NCBI GenBank assembly: GCA_033064195.1
Contig: JARBJD010000069.1
Span: forward strand, 186,001-250,000
DNA from: Blattamonas nauphoetae
Taxonomy: Eukaryota > Preaxostyla > Oxymonadida
DNA length: 64,000 nucleotides
Direction of reading: 5' to 3'
This document shows, piece by piece, positions 54,801 through 64,000 of this stretch (position 1 is the stretch's first letter; each line of letters begins with the position of its first letter). The notes beneath the pieces are model-generated. The model ran no database searches and was not told where the DNA came from. It was given only the letters and a program-made list of their open reading frames with translations. The translations under genes were made by a program, and so were the position numbers.

Positions 54801-57174
54801 AGAGTCGAGACGGACGTTGGGATGCTGGAACAGGGAACAAACGAATCGTCACGGATTTATTCAAAAGAGTGTGGGATTCTCATTTTTTCATATTTTTCTC
54901 TTGTTTTCATTTCTCAGTTCTCACGAACCTCTCTCCATCCAAATCGAGACAGGAAGTGCAACACTCCCCTTCCACACGCCTCCTCCAACCGCACTCTCCC
55001 GAATCCCATTCACACTCACTGGATCGATCTCCCCCACTTTTCAGAATTCCAGCACGACCCTCCCCGACTCGCTGAATTCGACTCCCATCCAGGTTGACAT
55101 CTACGACGCTGAATCTCACATCATCTTCGGCACTTCGTATCTCTCCCTCGCTTCTTTTTCCTCCGACGTCTCAAACGGACAAGAATCGTCGAAAGAGTTC
55201 AAAATCCCGATTTTGGTGCCTTTCCCATCGCCTGAGAATCTTAGCGGTCAGGTCCATCACTCTCTCCATCAATGTCACCTCTACCCTCTCGTCTTCACAA
55301 CCCCTCCTGAGTCCATCACACTCGGAATTCTGACAGTTCGAGTGACCCATAAACGCGTCAGACCCACTCCAGTCAAGCAAACGCCAGAAGAAGTGACGCA
55401 AATGCGAAGGTCAATGTCTCCAGCGCCGGCAATCGCAAATCTGACGCTCTCGCCACACATCAACCGAGCCCTGACGAGCGTGGCCACTCCAACGATGCAC
55501 AGCAGAGACTGGAATCAATCGGCCGGATTTGATTCGCTCGAAACAAAAGGGAACCCGCTTGAGATTCTACTTCTTCGCACGGAGAACGACATGACGCTAT
55601 TCGATGGCAATTTGGTGAAAGTTGCGAATCGGATTGTGAATCCTGTGGCTCAATCGCCCTCTGCCAGCATCTCGCAGGAACGGAAGAAGACTGACATCGC
55701 AAATTTGAGGATGCTGTCGGTTTCGAAGACCAGAGTCATCTTTCCGTCGTTCGCTGCTCCTCTCGTCTTCGACATCCCGTTCCAGAATCCGCTCTCCAGA
55801 AAGCTAAAAGTCACTGTTTCGTATTTCACGTTGACAGGAAACGATTCAGCGACATCTGAACCATCAAAATCCGACACCGAACACGAAATTCGACTTCTCA
55901 CACCGCAACAAGCCCAATTCGTCAAAAATCAAAACAAAACAGAATCGAAGCTGTCCGATGTGTCGTCCATCTCGCCTCCTTTCTTCGAAGACGAAGTCAC
56001 TTCCTTCATTGTTCCAGAAAACCAAACTGTGAATGTCTCGTTTCTCTTCCAGTCGTTCGCGTGGGTAGCATCAAAACAAAGCAATGACGAGCTCAGACCA
56101 GCTGAAGGGCCGTTTGATGTGGACGATTACTCGCTTCTGATGAAAGAGAGGGTCGTCGAGATCGCATTCTCAGACGAACAGAACACAACCCTCCTTCTCC
56201 AACATGTTGTCATCTGTCCCACACCAATCGCTCCCACAAGAGTGGTCAGATTGTTCACATCGGCAGGCTCCCAACAAACCTTCAATTTGGACCTATTCGA
56301 CCCGTTCCACGCTGTCCCATATCGTCACTCATCCTCGTCCCCCTTCGTCAAAAGAGCTGTCCTCTGCGATGCCGACAAAGTCTCGTCTGCCTCTCTGTCT
56401 GCTTCTGTCATCACCACCCCACAACCTCATCTCTCTCTCAAATGCGGGTGTGAACTGTCTGACCATTATCGAGGTGAGTCGTTCCACATCGCGTTCTTCA
56501 ACGATGATCAATGTTTGTCGCTCTTTGGTGTTTGGACAGTGTCGATTGTGATGCCAGCTATGCTGAGATTGAATTCGACGGTTGGGGAGCTTGTTGAGAA
56601 GACGGAGACATTCGACAGAGCGCGTGTGATCCAGCCAGTCTTCCACACTTCACCACTCGCTGGTCTGATCACGAAATGTTCCGAACAATCCTCATCCGAA
56701 CAAAAGTCCATCACTTTTGGACTGAGATCCATTTCAAATCTCCCCCGGTCTTCTCTGCTCACCCTGACAAGCGGGAAGTCCACACATCCGATGCGTTTCT
56801 GGCTGGTGAATGCATCCGACTCGCAATCTCACTCCATCCCGACACAATCTTTCCAGGTTCGATGCGGTCTTTCACATAAACCAACAGTCAATCTTCAATT
56901 CCGGAACACAGATCCATCACAAGAACTGTACATCATTTCTGTGAACAAGCCTCTCTCGGCTGTTCCACTCCAAACAACAATCAGAGTTGCCCCGAACGGC
57001 ACAGCCACTATCCCTGTTCGCATCCACCCTGTGTTCTTTGAGGGAACAAGTTCTGTTTCGTTGTTTGTCTCAACACATGGATCGCTATTTGAGAGAACGG
57101 TGATGGCCTACAATCTCCAAATTCAGTTTTCGAGTGAATTGAAGAATCAGTGCCAAATAACGCCTTATTCCTGA
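51802..57174 (+). CDS. NPHP4: Nephrocystin-4 (flagellar transition-zone protein), five exons
   Basis: Exons 51,802-51,861, 51,916-52,126, 52,172-52,308, 52,341-54,868 and 54,918-57,174 are joined across introns of 54, 45, 32 and 49 bases. They sum to 5,193 bases, 1,730 residues plus TGA, longer than the human protein (about 1,430). The start gives MSGYCLYIDSVQDIPEDP. The N-terminus has the family's beta-rich domain (LHISFYDSNDGSFLGDTY, GLGFGCFPV, SGTPCILM). A long disordered, Lys/Glu-rich middle follows, then a C2-like region (VDIYDAESHIIFGTSYL) and a tail of Ig/MSP-like beta domains (LQFRNTDPSQELYIISVN). NPHP4 helps gate the ciliary transition zone with NPHP1 and RPGRIP1L. Its presence fits a flagellated cell. 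Confidence 0.82.
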
Positions 57175-57622
57175 GTACACCTCGTTTACGTCTTCATTTT
57201 CATTTCATTCTTCTTCAGTGGGTTTATTTTTCTCGAAATTATGTCGATCTATCTTCTGGAATCTGCGATGTACCTTCCATGAAGGATGGTAAATCAAGAG
57301 TTGACGGGGATATCTGATGTTGATGAATATCCAAAAATGCGATCTAAACAGAGTTTACTTGATGGTTTTTTACTGTAATGGACAATATTCATGTTTGACA
57401 CCCACAAAATCACAAAAAGCGACAATTGTGCAAAATCTTTATCATTTCGCAATATTGAAGAAAAGAGAATATGCAATTCGTATGAAAATGTGAACATCAT
57501 TGAAATGAAGCAAATATTTGGTTTTCGTTTCGATTGGTCACTTTCTCCGACATTTCAGCCCATTACAAAGTTCTTTCTCAGAACTCCGAAAAACCCACTC
57601 AATTCGGTATTAAACTTATTCA
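57175..57622. other. Spacer and upstream region of the peroxiredoxin gene
   Basis: About 450 AT-rich bases with no supported gene. The peroxiredoxin promoter should lie here. Confidence 0.45.
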
Positions 57623-58117
57623 ATGGCTGCAAAACTTGGCGAAATTCCCGCAGACTTCGAATCAATCAACGAAAAAGGCGAAACAGTCCGATTTTCCGAC
57701 ATGAAAGGAAAAGGACCTTTTGTCATCTTCTTCTATCCACAAGACTTCACAGGTGTCTGCACCAAAGAAGCATGCTCGTTCCGTGACAGCCACGAAGTAT
57801 TCCTGAAGGCCGGTGCTTCTGTGTACGGCGTATCGTCGGACAGTGTCAAGTCACACGTCGACTTCATCGAAAAGTACCATCTTCCCTTCAGTCTCCTCGC
57901 CGACGAAGGCGGGAAGCTCCGAAAACTGTGGAAAGTGCCGAAAGGAGGACTGATGCCTGGCCGAGTGACGTACGTGTTTGATCATGAAGGGCGAATCCAC
58001 ACTGTCTTTGAAGGCGTCTTGAAAGACAAGGAGCACATGGAGAAGGCACTCGAGATGGTCCAAAAGCTCGCTGCTGAGCCAAAACCAGCTGTGGTTGCTC
58101 CTGCGCAAGCGGAGTAG
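57623..58117 (+). CDS. Peroxiredoxin, PrxQ/BCP type
   Basis: 164 residues, close to the family's usual length, starting MAAKLGEIPADFESIN and ending in TAG directly followed by TGA. The thioredoxin fold is clear. The active site FFYPQDFTGVCTKEAC has the peroxidatic Cys at 46 and a resolving Cys at 51, the C-x4-C arrangement of PrxQ/BCP enzymes, with Thr 43 in the conserved P-x-x-x-T-x-x-C motif and Arg 119 region GRVTYVFD near the end. The Ala/Pro-rich tail (EPKPAVVAPAQAE) is an extension. It reduces H2O2 and organic peroxides using thioredoxin; oxygen defence matters in an anaerobe. No organelle targeting peptide is visible, so it is probably cytosolic. The third codon positions are C- and G-rich, suggesting high expression. 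Confidence 0.93.
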   Translation: MAAKLGEIPADFESINEKGETVRFSDMKGKGPFVIFFYPQDFTGVCTKEACSFRDSHEVFLKAGASVYGVSSDSVKSHVDFIEKYHLPFSLLADEGGKLRKLWKVPKGGLMPGRVTYVFDHEGRIHTVFEGVLKDKEHMEKALEMVQKLAAEPKPAVVAPAQAE

Positions 58118-59342
58118 TGACCGGACACCATTTTCTGTTCATCGAACCATTTCTGTTGGTCTGCGATCGGACTGACATTTCAAACATACAAACTTCATCA
58201 TTTCGAATCATTCATGTTGTGAGAATCGATAGAGATCTTCAATGTTCCGAGAGGGTTCAATGGATGGATGTGGGGTTGAATAACGTCGAACGACTGAATT
58301 TCTTGTGTATCTCATCGATTGCAGACTGAATGTGCCGCTTCGTCCGTCGTTCTCGTTGTCCTCAAACTTGCCACTTTTCCTGGCTACACAGGACGGGTTG
58401 TGGTTGTTGTTTTCAGACAGCAGTGTTCGCGATCATTGCACTCACTGTCGCGTTGGAGTGAGTTTCGATGAGCGTTGCGATGAAAGGATGGTTGCGACGC
58501 TCTGGGAACTTGAGATCGATTCTGTCTCGTCAGTTTCCATTGCACCGATCTCGCTCTAGATTTCCCCACTCCTCCATCCACACTTCAACTCTCGCACCAT
58601 TCATTCCCTCGTCGTTCCAACGCCGTGGTTGTCTGCAGCTGCCACTGTATCGAGTCTGTTCATGCAAATCGCTTCTTGTGGAAGGAACGATGAGATTGCT
58701 CGTTCATCTGTCCCCGGAGCATCCTCGACACTTCTGACAGACGCTCGTCGAAGCACAACTGATCGGTTGAATCAGCACGTCTCCGAATGAACAGTCTCCC
58801 TTCTGGTTATGCCACAATATCGTCGTCTGTTTTCTCCACATCATGAACGGGTCTCTCCGAATGGTGACGTCATTTGGATTGGGGTCACTTGACATCTGCC
58901 CTCCTGATGAACGACATCGTGTTGATGAAACGATTGTGCAAGAGCTGCTCGTCAAGTTGGTGGAATCTCTGCTCCACTCGCTTCTCGCTCGTGACTTGAG
59001 AGGCATCAACGAGTTTCTTGCTTCTGATATCCGACTCCTCGGTATCAAACTTCGTGAGAGCACCATTTTAGAGAACAATCACAGAAACAAAAACTCCCAG
59101 CAATCGTTACAATTGATCGATCGACTGATTGCCTTCCAAAAAAAGAAGTGCGAGAGTGTGGATGTGGCGGCGAAGGAGGAGAGTGTGGCCACCATCGAGC
59201 GAGACTGGGTGAGAGAATCCGTATTGTTCCGGCAGATGAAACCAAGAGGTGACGTCAGACCCGAGATACATCACACAACCAGTGTTTGTTGTCCAAGAGA
59301 AGTCAGTAACTGTGTGAAATGTTCGCGGGTTCTTGTTTGTTT
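58118..59342. other. Region with unassigned frames
   Basis: A plus-strand frame from 58,843 to about 59,250 (LVKLVESLLHSLLARDLRG, charged and helical) looks partly protein-like before it runs into the antisense of the next gene. Its upstream context is broken by stops, so it may be an exon or a remnant. Nothing else is recognised. Confidence 0.4.
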
Positions 59343-60437
59343 CTATTGTTGTTCCAGGATGTTCATGCCCAGCAGATTGTTCCATCTGATCGAATTTGCT
59401 GCACCACGCACTCCGAAGTTTTCGTCTTTGTCGTTGTGCAGTTTTTCTTCAATCACATCTTCGATGCCCTCCATTCTCAACATTCGATGCACTGTCTTCC
59501 CCATCTGCCGCACTTCTCCGCCTTTTTTGTTCCATTCCCGCTGGCTATCGACCAATAAAGACAGAAAAGTGCTGATTGAGTATGAATGTTCGATGGATGT
59601 GAGACAACTTGGAATCGTGAGAAAGACAGGCATATGCAGAACAAAATCCACTGTCTGTTGATTGTATGGACATATTCGGAGCAGTTGAGCGAGGAGTTCC
59701 ATGAAAGACTCGGATTGTGTTCCATCGACGATCGAAAATCGGTTCACGCACAAATGCCATATATACTTGTCCAAAGGGGCGAGAACTTGCTTGAAAATCG
59801 TCTCATAAACATCTTGTTGCTCATCATGATCTTCAATTCTGAGTAGTCTGAGAGAATACGGAGTTGCGAGCCAGAGAGAGTTGGAGATGCTCGACAGGAG
59901 ACAACTGTGGATATCGACTGCTTTGACAGGGGAAAGAGAATGTGGATTGAGAGTTTCGATGAGTTGAGGGATCAGATCAGCTTTGAGGAGTGAAAGTTGG
60001 GTTTGTAATGAACATCTCAAGATCAGTCTTGCGAGTATCTTCATTGTTGCTGTGGTGATAACCTGACTGGCTGAAGAAATGAGCACCAGTATGGACTGGA
60101 TGAAGTTTATCAATGAATCATCAGATGAAGACTCAAAACTGCCGAGAAAAGCATCAGCTGATTCTTCATCATCCAGATCCACAGATTCGAGAAATTTCAC
60201 CGCCTTCGCTTCCAGAGACACATCAAATGAAGGCTGCAACTTCACAGTGGCAACAAGAGATCGAAAGATACCGGTCTTTTCATCTTCAGATTCAAGTTCT
60301 TCTTCATCCCAATTCAGGAAAGCAGAACAATCAGGAGAACATGAAAGGCAGTGGAAAGAGACACCAATGCAAGGAAAATCAGTGAATGCATTTGTCTTCG
60401 AGTTTAAACCAGTCATTCTTCGTAATTGTGAGGACAA
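59343..60437 (-). CDS. Helical-repeat protein, family 1 copy c
   Basis: 364 residues, intronless, ending in TAG. The first roughly 35 residues differ from copy d, so the start could be a later Met. Core landmarks are CSAFLNWDEEELESEDEKTG, FRSLVATVKLQP, LKADLIPQLIETLNPHSLS, DKYIWHLCVNRFSIVDG, ISPY/ICPY-type helices, LTIPSCLTSIEHSYS, and MLRMEGIEDVIEEKL near the end. It is helical throughout with leucine-rich repeats of ARM/HEAT character and no signal or membrane segment. It is roughly half identical to copy d by eye and belongs to a large lineage-specific family of unknown function. It is tandem with copies d and e on the same strand. Confidence 0.8.
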   Translation of the reverse strand: MSSQLRRMTGLNSKTNAFTDFPCIGVSFHCLSCSPDCSAFLNWDEEELESEDEKTGIFRSLVATVKLQPSFDVSLEAKAVKFLESVDLDDEESADAFLGSFESSSDDSLINFIQSILVLISSASQVITTATMKILARLILRCSLQTQLSLLKADLIPQLIETLNPHSLSPVKAVDIHSCLLSSISNSLWLATPYSLRLLRIEDHDEQQDVYETIFKQVLAPLDKYIWHLCVNRFSIVDGTQSESFMELLAQLLRICPYNQQTVDFVLHMPVFLTIPSCLTSIEHSYSISTFLSLLVDSQREWNKKGGEVRQMGKTVHRMLRMEGIEDVIEEKLHNDKDENFGVRGAANSIRWNNLLGMNILEQQ

Positions 60438-61786
60438 TCACTCGTTATGGGCCAAACCGAAGAATGAGCGAAACAATGAATATGAGATGAAATAATCGTC
60501 CAAAAAGGAATAAAAAGCATCGTGTCACGACAAGGAAGAGGATCGATGAATCAAGAAGAAGGTTGGACGGAGAATGAGCAATTGACGAGAACATGTTGCA
60601 TAAAACAACGATGCAAAGACGTGACAGAGTAGTTCCGGAATCGCTTGTGTGTAGTTCATTGTTTCGCTCCGTGGATGGACACAACAAGAAGACTCCTGTC
60701 AGACTGACGAAGAAGTGCCTCTTCTTCGAATCACACGACGATGTGTCCATCAACTTCGGTCAACTCACTCCAAACACAACACCATCACTGACGAAGGACG
60801 AGGAGAGAGGATGAAGACAAGTGAGTTGTGGACATCCTGACAATCATGTTCTGGTTGCATTCTGGTGAAGTCGTTGGGAAATGCGATTCTTCATTGGTTG
60901 ACGGTCACACTGACAAGATGAACGATGTGGAGGAGATTGCAGACAGACCTGGACATCCGCATTGTCGCCTTTCTCTCGTCTCGTTCATCGGCTGACTCTT
61001 CCCTCTCCACAACGAGTGTCTTCGTTCTTCCATTTCATCGTTTCGTCAATCATGCAATTCTCACTCCCCTCAATCTGTCCATTTCTGTCATGTCGCAATC
61101 TGTGTAATGTCGTCAAATCCCATCACGTTCTGAGAGTCAGATTGAAGAGTTGACGACAATCACGAGGGACGTTCCATCATTCGACGTCAGTCAACAGCCT
61201 CGTTGTGAAGGGAGCGAGTCGACAGTCAGAAAAGGCATTTCGGTGAATTGATGGACTGGTCTCATTCGACAAAAGAAAAGCGGGTCAGACAGATGCCGAA
61301 CACAGCATTCCGAAGACACCAGAAGGTGTTCAGCATGATCAGAGATGTTGGGAGATCTGCGTCCATCACGGTCTGAGAGCCAGATGGAAGAAAAGACGCT
61401 CTTCTTCGCCTCTTGTCCAGGTCCGTCCATCATCTTCGACGAGCAGGAACGAAACACTAGCAGCACTGATCAAGTTTGAATATACAACGGAGAATCGTGT
61501 TTCAGCACAATCTTCCAAAATCGCTTTCCTTTTCCATTCTCCAAGAAAGCGGTCAAAGGGTGGTGGATGATGAAGGCGAACTCTCAGCAAATCTGAAGTG
61601 GGTGGCTGAGGAATGCTGTCGCACCTGTCGAGTGATCAGTTGGGACGAAAGGTGGTGTCAGGGAGATGGAGTTGGTTGGGTTTGATTCATTGCTTTCGAA
61701 TTCCTTCAAAATGCTTGTTTTGTGAGGACTGCACGAGATTTGTCGGTTTGGGTTGTGTTTAGGTGTTCACTGGTCCTCGTCTGTCT
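60438..61786. other. Spacer between family 1 copies c and d
   Basis: About 1.35 kb. A 73-codon plus-strand frame at 60,593-60,814 (LTKKCLFFESHDDVSINFGQ) and short frames at 61,191-61,685 have no recognised domain. Some may be gene debris; none is supported as a gene. Confidence 0.45.
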
Positions 61787-62860
61787 CTATCCACGTCGTG
61801 GAAGGTTCATGCCCAGCAAATTGTTCCATCGGATCGAGTCGGCTATAATTAGGCGTCCCACAACTTTGTTGCTGTCATGTTGCAGCTTTTCCTCCATCAC
61901 ATCTTCGATGCCATCCATTCTCAACATTCGATGGATGGTCCTCCCCATTTTTTGCATGATTCCCATTTTGTCGTTCCATTCACGCTGGGTATGGTTCATA
62001 TTCGACAGAAACAAATAGATTGAGTTCTCATGTTCGAAGAATGTGAGACAACTTGGAATCGTGAGAAGGATTGGCATATTAACGACGACAGCCATTGTCG
62101 GTTGATAATAAGGAGATATCTGGAGGAGCTGGGCGAGGAGATCCAGAAAATTCTCGGATTGGTCTCCGTCGACGATCGAAAAGCGGTTCACGCACAAATG
62201 CCAAATATACTTCTCCGAAGGAATGACAACTTGCTGAAAGACTGTCTTGTGAACAGCCTGTTGTTCATTGTCTTCTTCAATTCCGAGTTTGTCGAGCCCA
62301 TCCGGAGTTGTGAGCCAGAGAGAGATGGAGATGATTAACACGAGACAGGTGTGGATACCGACTGCATCTACAAATGAAAGAGACTGGGGATTGAGAGTGT
62401 TGATGAGTTGAGGGAGCATATCAGCTTTGATGAGGGCAAGTCGGTGATGATACGAACACCATCCGAACACATTTCTGACCATCGCCATTGTTGCAGTGGT
62501 AATGTTCTGACTTACACATGAAATCAGCACCATAATGGACTGTACGAATTCTGGCGAAGAATGATCAGAATTCGATGCAAGGCGGCTGAGAAAAGCATCT
62601 GCTGGTTCTGTATCCTGTGGATCCACACATTTGAGAAATTTCAAAGCTTTTGCTTCCAGAGAGTCATCAAGTGCAGGCTGCAACTTCAAAGTGGCAACAA
62701 GAGACCAAAAGACAACGACTTTTTCGTTTTCAGTTTCAAGTTTTTTCTCATCCCAATTCAGGAACCGTGAGCAATCCATTGAAAATGGCAACTGAGAGGA
62801 GGACAAATCAGAGCGTGTTGCACTTGAGAAAGTGTCTGGTTTCTTGTCAATCTCAGCCAT
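61787..62860 (-). CDS. Helical-repeat protein, family 1 copy d
   Basis: 357 residues, intronless, ending in TAG. Landmarks parallel copy c: MDCSRFLNWDEKKLETENEK (this Met, 27 codons in, is an alternative start), FWSLVATLKLQP, LIKADMLPQLINTLNPQSLS, EKYIWHLCVNRFSIVDG, LTIPSCLTFFEHENS, MLRMDGIEDVMEEKL and NNLLGMNLPRRG. DNA similarity to copies c and e continues past the stop codons (a shared QTRT..EH trace out of use), so these are recent segmental duplicates. Function unknown. Confidence 0.8.
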   Translation of the reverse strand: MAEIDKKPDTFSSATRSDLSSSQLPFSMDCSRFLNWDEKKLETENEKVVVFWSLVATLKLQPALDDSLEAKALKFLKCVDPQDTEPADAFLSRLASNSDHSSPEFVQSIMVLISCVSQNITTATMAMVRNVFGWCSYHHRLALIKADMLPQLINTLNPQSLSFVDAVGIHTCLVLIISISLWLTTPDGLDKLGIEEDNEQQAVHKTVFQQVVIPSEKYIWHLCVNRFSIVDGDQSENFLDLLAQLLQISPYYQPTMAVVVNMPILLTIPSCLTFFEHENSIYLFLSNMNHTQREWNDKMGIMQKMGRTIHRMLRMDGIEDVMEEKLQHDSNKVVGRLIIADSIRWNNLLGMNLPRRG

Positions 62861-63209
62861 TCTTTCGGATTCAGAGAAAAAACACTCGTTATGGGTTGGT
62901 TGTCAGACGATGCATTTCAGGCAATCCGCACTCGCCAAGGAATGCGACGAAATGTGATAAGAACGAAAAGAAATAACAAATTAGAACGGTATCTGATGGA
63001 AATGGTTGACGGCGAGAACGTCAAGTCGATGACAAAGACAGGATGAAATGGACAGGAGAGAGCCTCGTACATCTTGGAGAATGTCGAGGACGGGAGAGGG
63101 AGTGGTGTTCAGCCGTGTTGAGATCGGAGACGGATGGAGAGTTGTGAAAACAGTGTGAAAAGGAAGTCACTTTCAGTTCGTAGTGTTCACATGTCCTCGT
63201 CTGTTTATA

Positions 63210-63480
63210 TTACTCTTCTTGAAGGTTCGTGCCCAGCCGATCGGTCCATTCGACCGAGTTGACAGCAAGATCAGTACCAAAGTCCCCGTTTACGTCGTTC
63301 AGCAACTTCTCCTCAATCACATCTTCGATGCCTTCCGATTTCAACAATCGAACCATTGTCTTCCACATTTGGCGATCTTGTCCACCTTGTTCGTTCCATT
63401 CCCACTGGGCATTGTTGAGATCACACAGAAAAGCCCAAATTGAGTTCTCATGTTCGAAGTACAGTCGGTCGGACTGTTGA
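63210..63480 (-). pseudogene. Truncated family 1 copy e (C-terminal end only)
   Basis: About 90 codons read LYFEHENSIWAFLCDLNNA, then MVRLLKSEGIEDVIEEKLLN, then DRLGTNLQEE and TAA (63,210-63,212). They match the last quarter of copies c and d. Above about 63,480 the match stops abruptly and no upstream part is found before the window ends. It is a gene fragment left by incomplete duplication or by an insertion at its 5' side. Confidence 0.65.
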
Positions 63481-64000
63481 GGAATTTGTAACTCGTCACG
63501 TCAAACCTGAAACTGTAGAATTGCATTTTTCATCGAAAATAAAAAAAGTGTCAAACCTCCGTCTGTCTCATGTGTCGACATTCGATTATCTTTCAAAATT
63601 TCCATTCAAAATTCCATATCAAGATTTCTACATCATTGTTGAGCACATTCTTCAACTTTTTTCGTGATCGTGTGCTGAGAGAATGAGGAGAGTATTCGAT
63701 TGGAAAAAAGAAGACAACAAAGGACGATACCGGAACAACCCAGAGAAGACATAGGGTGCTGGGCGCATTCAAGGGTCTCGTACAACCAGCTTGGGAAAAA
63801 TGATGATCCAGTCGTGGAGGAAGAAAAGAGCGTATTTTCAAGGAATCAGAAAGCAGTGTACTATGCTTGATAAAAGAAGACAGTAGAAGAGAAATATCAT
63901 GAAATCAAACCTAAATTTTTGATAGAGAATCAGAGAAAACACATCGTTTGGAAATCCGAAGAGCAAACCCATCTGACTTTACTAGACTCGATTCAAAATA

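Noticed and set aside
52125-55097. Start of nephrocystin-4 at the ATG at 52,125
   Set aside because: That ATG overlaps a predicted intron. The ATG at 51,802 gives consistent phases through four introns and adds conserved N-terminal sequence.
1-64000. Bacterial or viral origin of the window
   Set aside because: Spliceosomal introns, GSK-3, nephrocystin-4 and SLC44 genes show nuclear eukaryotic DNA; no ribosome-binding sites or operons are present.

Overview
The window reads as nuclear DNA of a flagellated anaerobic protist. Single-copy eukaryotic genes (a GSK-3 kinase, a choline-transporter-like protein, nephrocystin-4, a PrxQ-type peroxiredoxin) carry GT-AG introns of only 28 to 70 bases. 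They are mixed with multicopy lineage-specific families: beta-helix surface proteins with a kinase-like tail, and helical-repeat proteins. The standard genetic code fits, because very long frames stay open and genes end in TAA, TAG or TGA. The family content resembles what I recall of oxymonads such as Blattamonas nauphoetae; this is an inference from memory, not a search result.

1-11,150: one beta-helix surface-protein gene on the minus strand, running off the left edge. It appears split by nested insertions: a DIRS-type tyrosine-recombinase retroelement (about 5,010-9,534) lies against an unclassified stretch of about 940 bases that holds a Pol III tRNA-like unit. An 11-base direct repeat flanks the whole insertion, and the likely signal-peptide exon lies beyond it at 10,485-11,150.

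11,386-15,542: a decayed RBR ubiquitin-ligase fragment, an intact helical-repeat gene (family 1) and a rearranged relative. 15,822-29,090: five copies (A-E) of a seven-exon gene family (family 2) in alternating orientations. Three look intact and two are broken; they share flanking motifs and a duplicated spacer block.

29,984-38,483: a 2.1-kDa-residue-scale (about 2,120 aa) beta-helix receptor with a degenerate kinase tail, divergent from a ten-exon GSK-3 gene 129 bases away. 38,746-46,676: two inverted arms of about 1.26 kb enclose 5.4 kb that holds a second, 5'-truncated receptor and two uncharacterised genes. 47,173-57,174: an intact single-copy stretch with a PB1-metallothionein-like fusion, an SLC44-like transporter and nephrocystin-4. 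57,623-58,117: peroxiredoxin. 59,343-63,480: three more family 1 copies, the last truncated.

The single-copy genes cover signalling (GSK-3), phospholipid supply (CTL), the flagellar transition zone (NPHP4) and defence against peroxides and metals (Prx, Cys-rich protein). The repeated genes look like an expanding, partly decaying surface or recognition repertoire with no known function.
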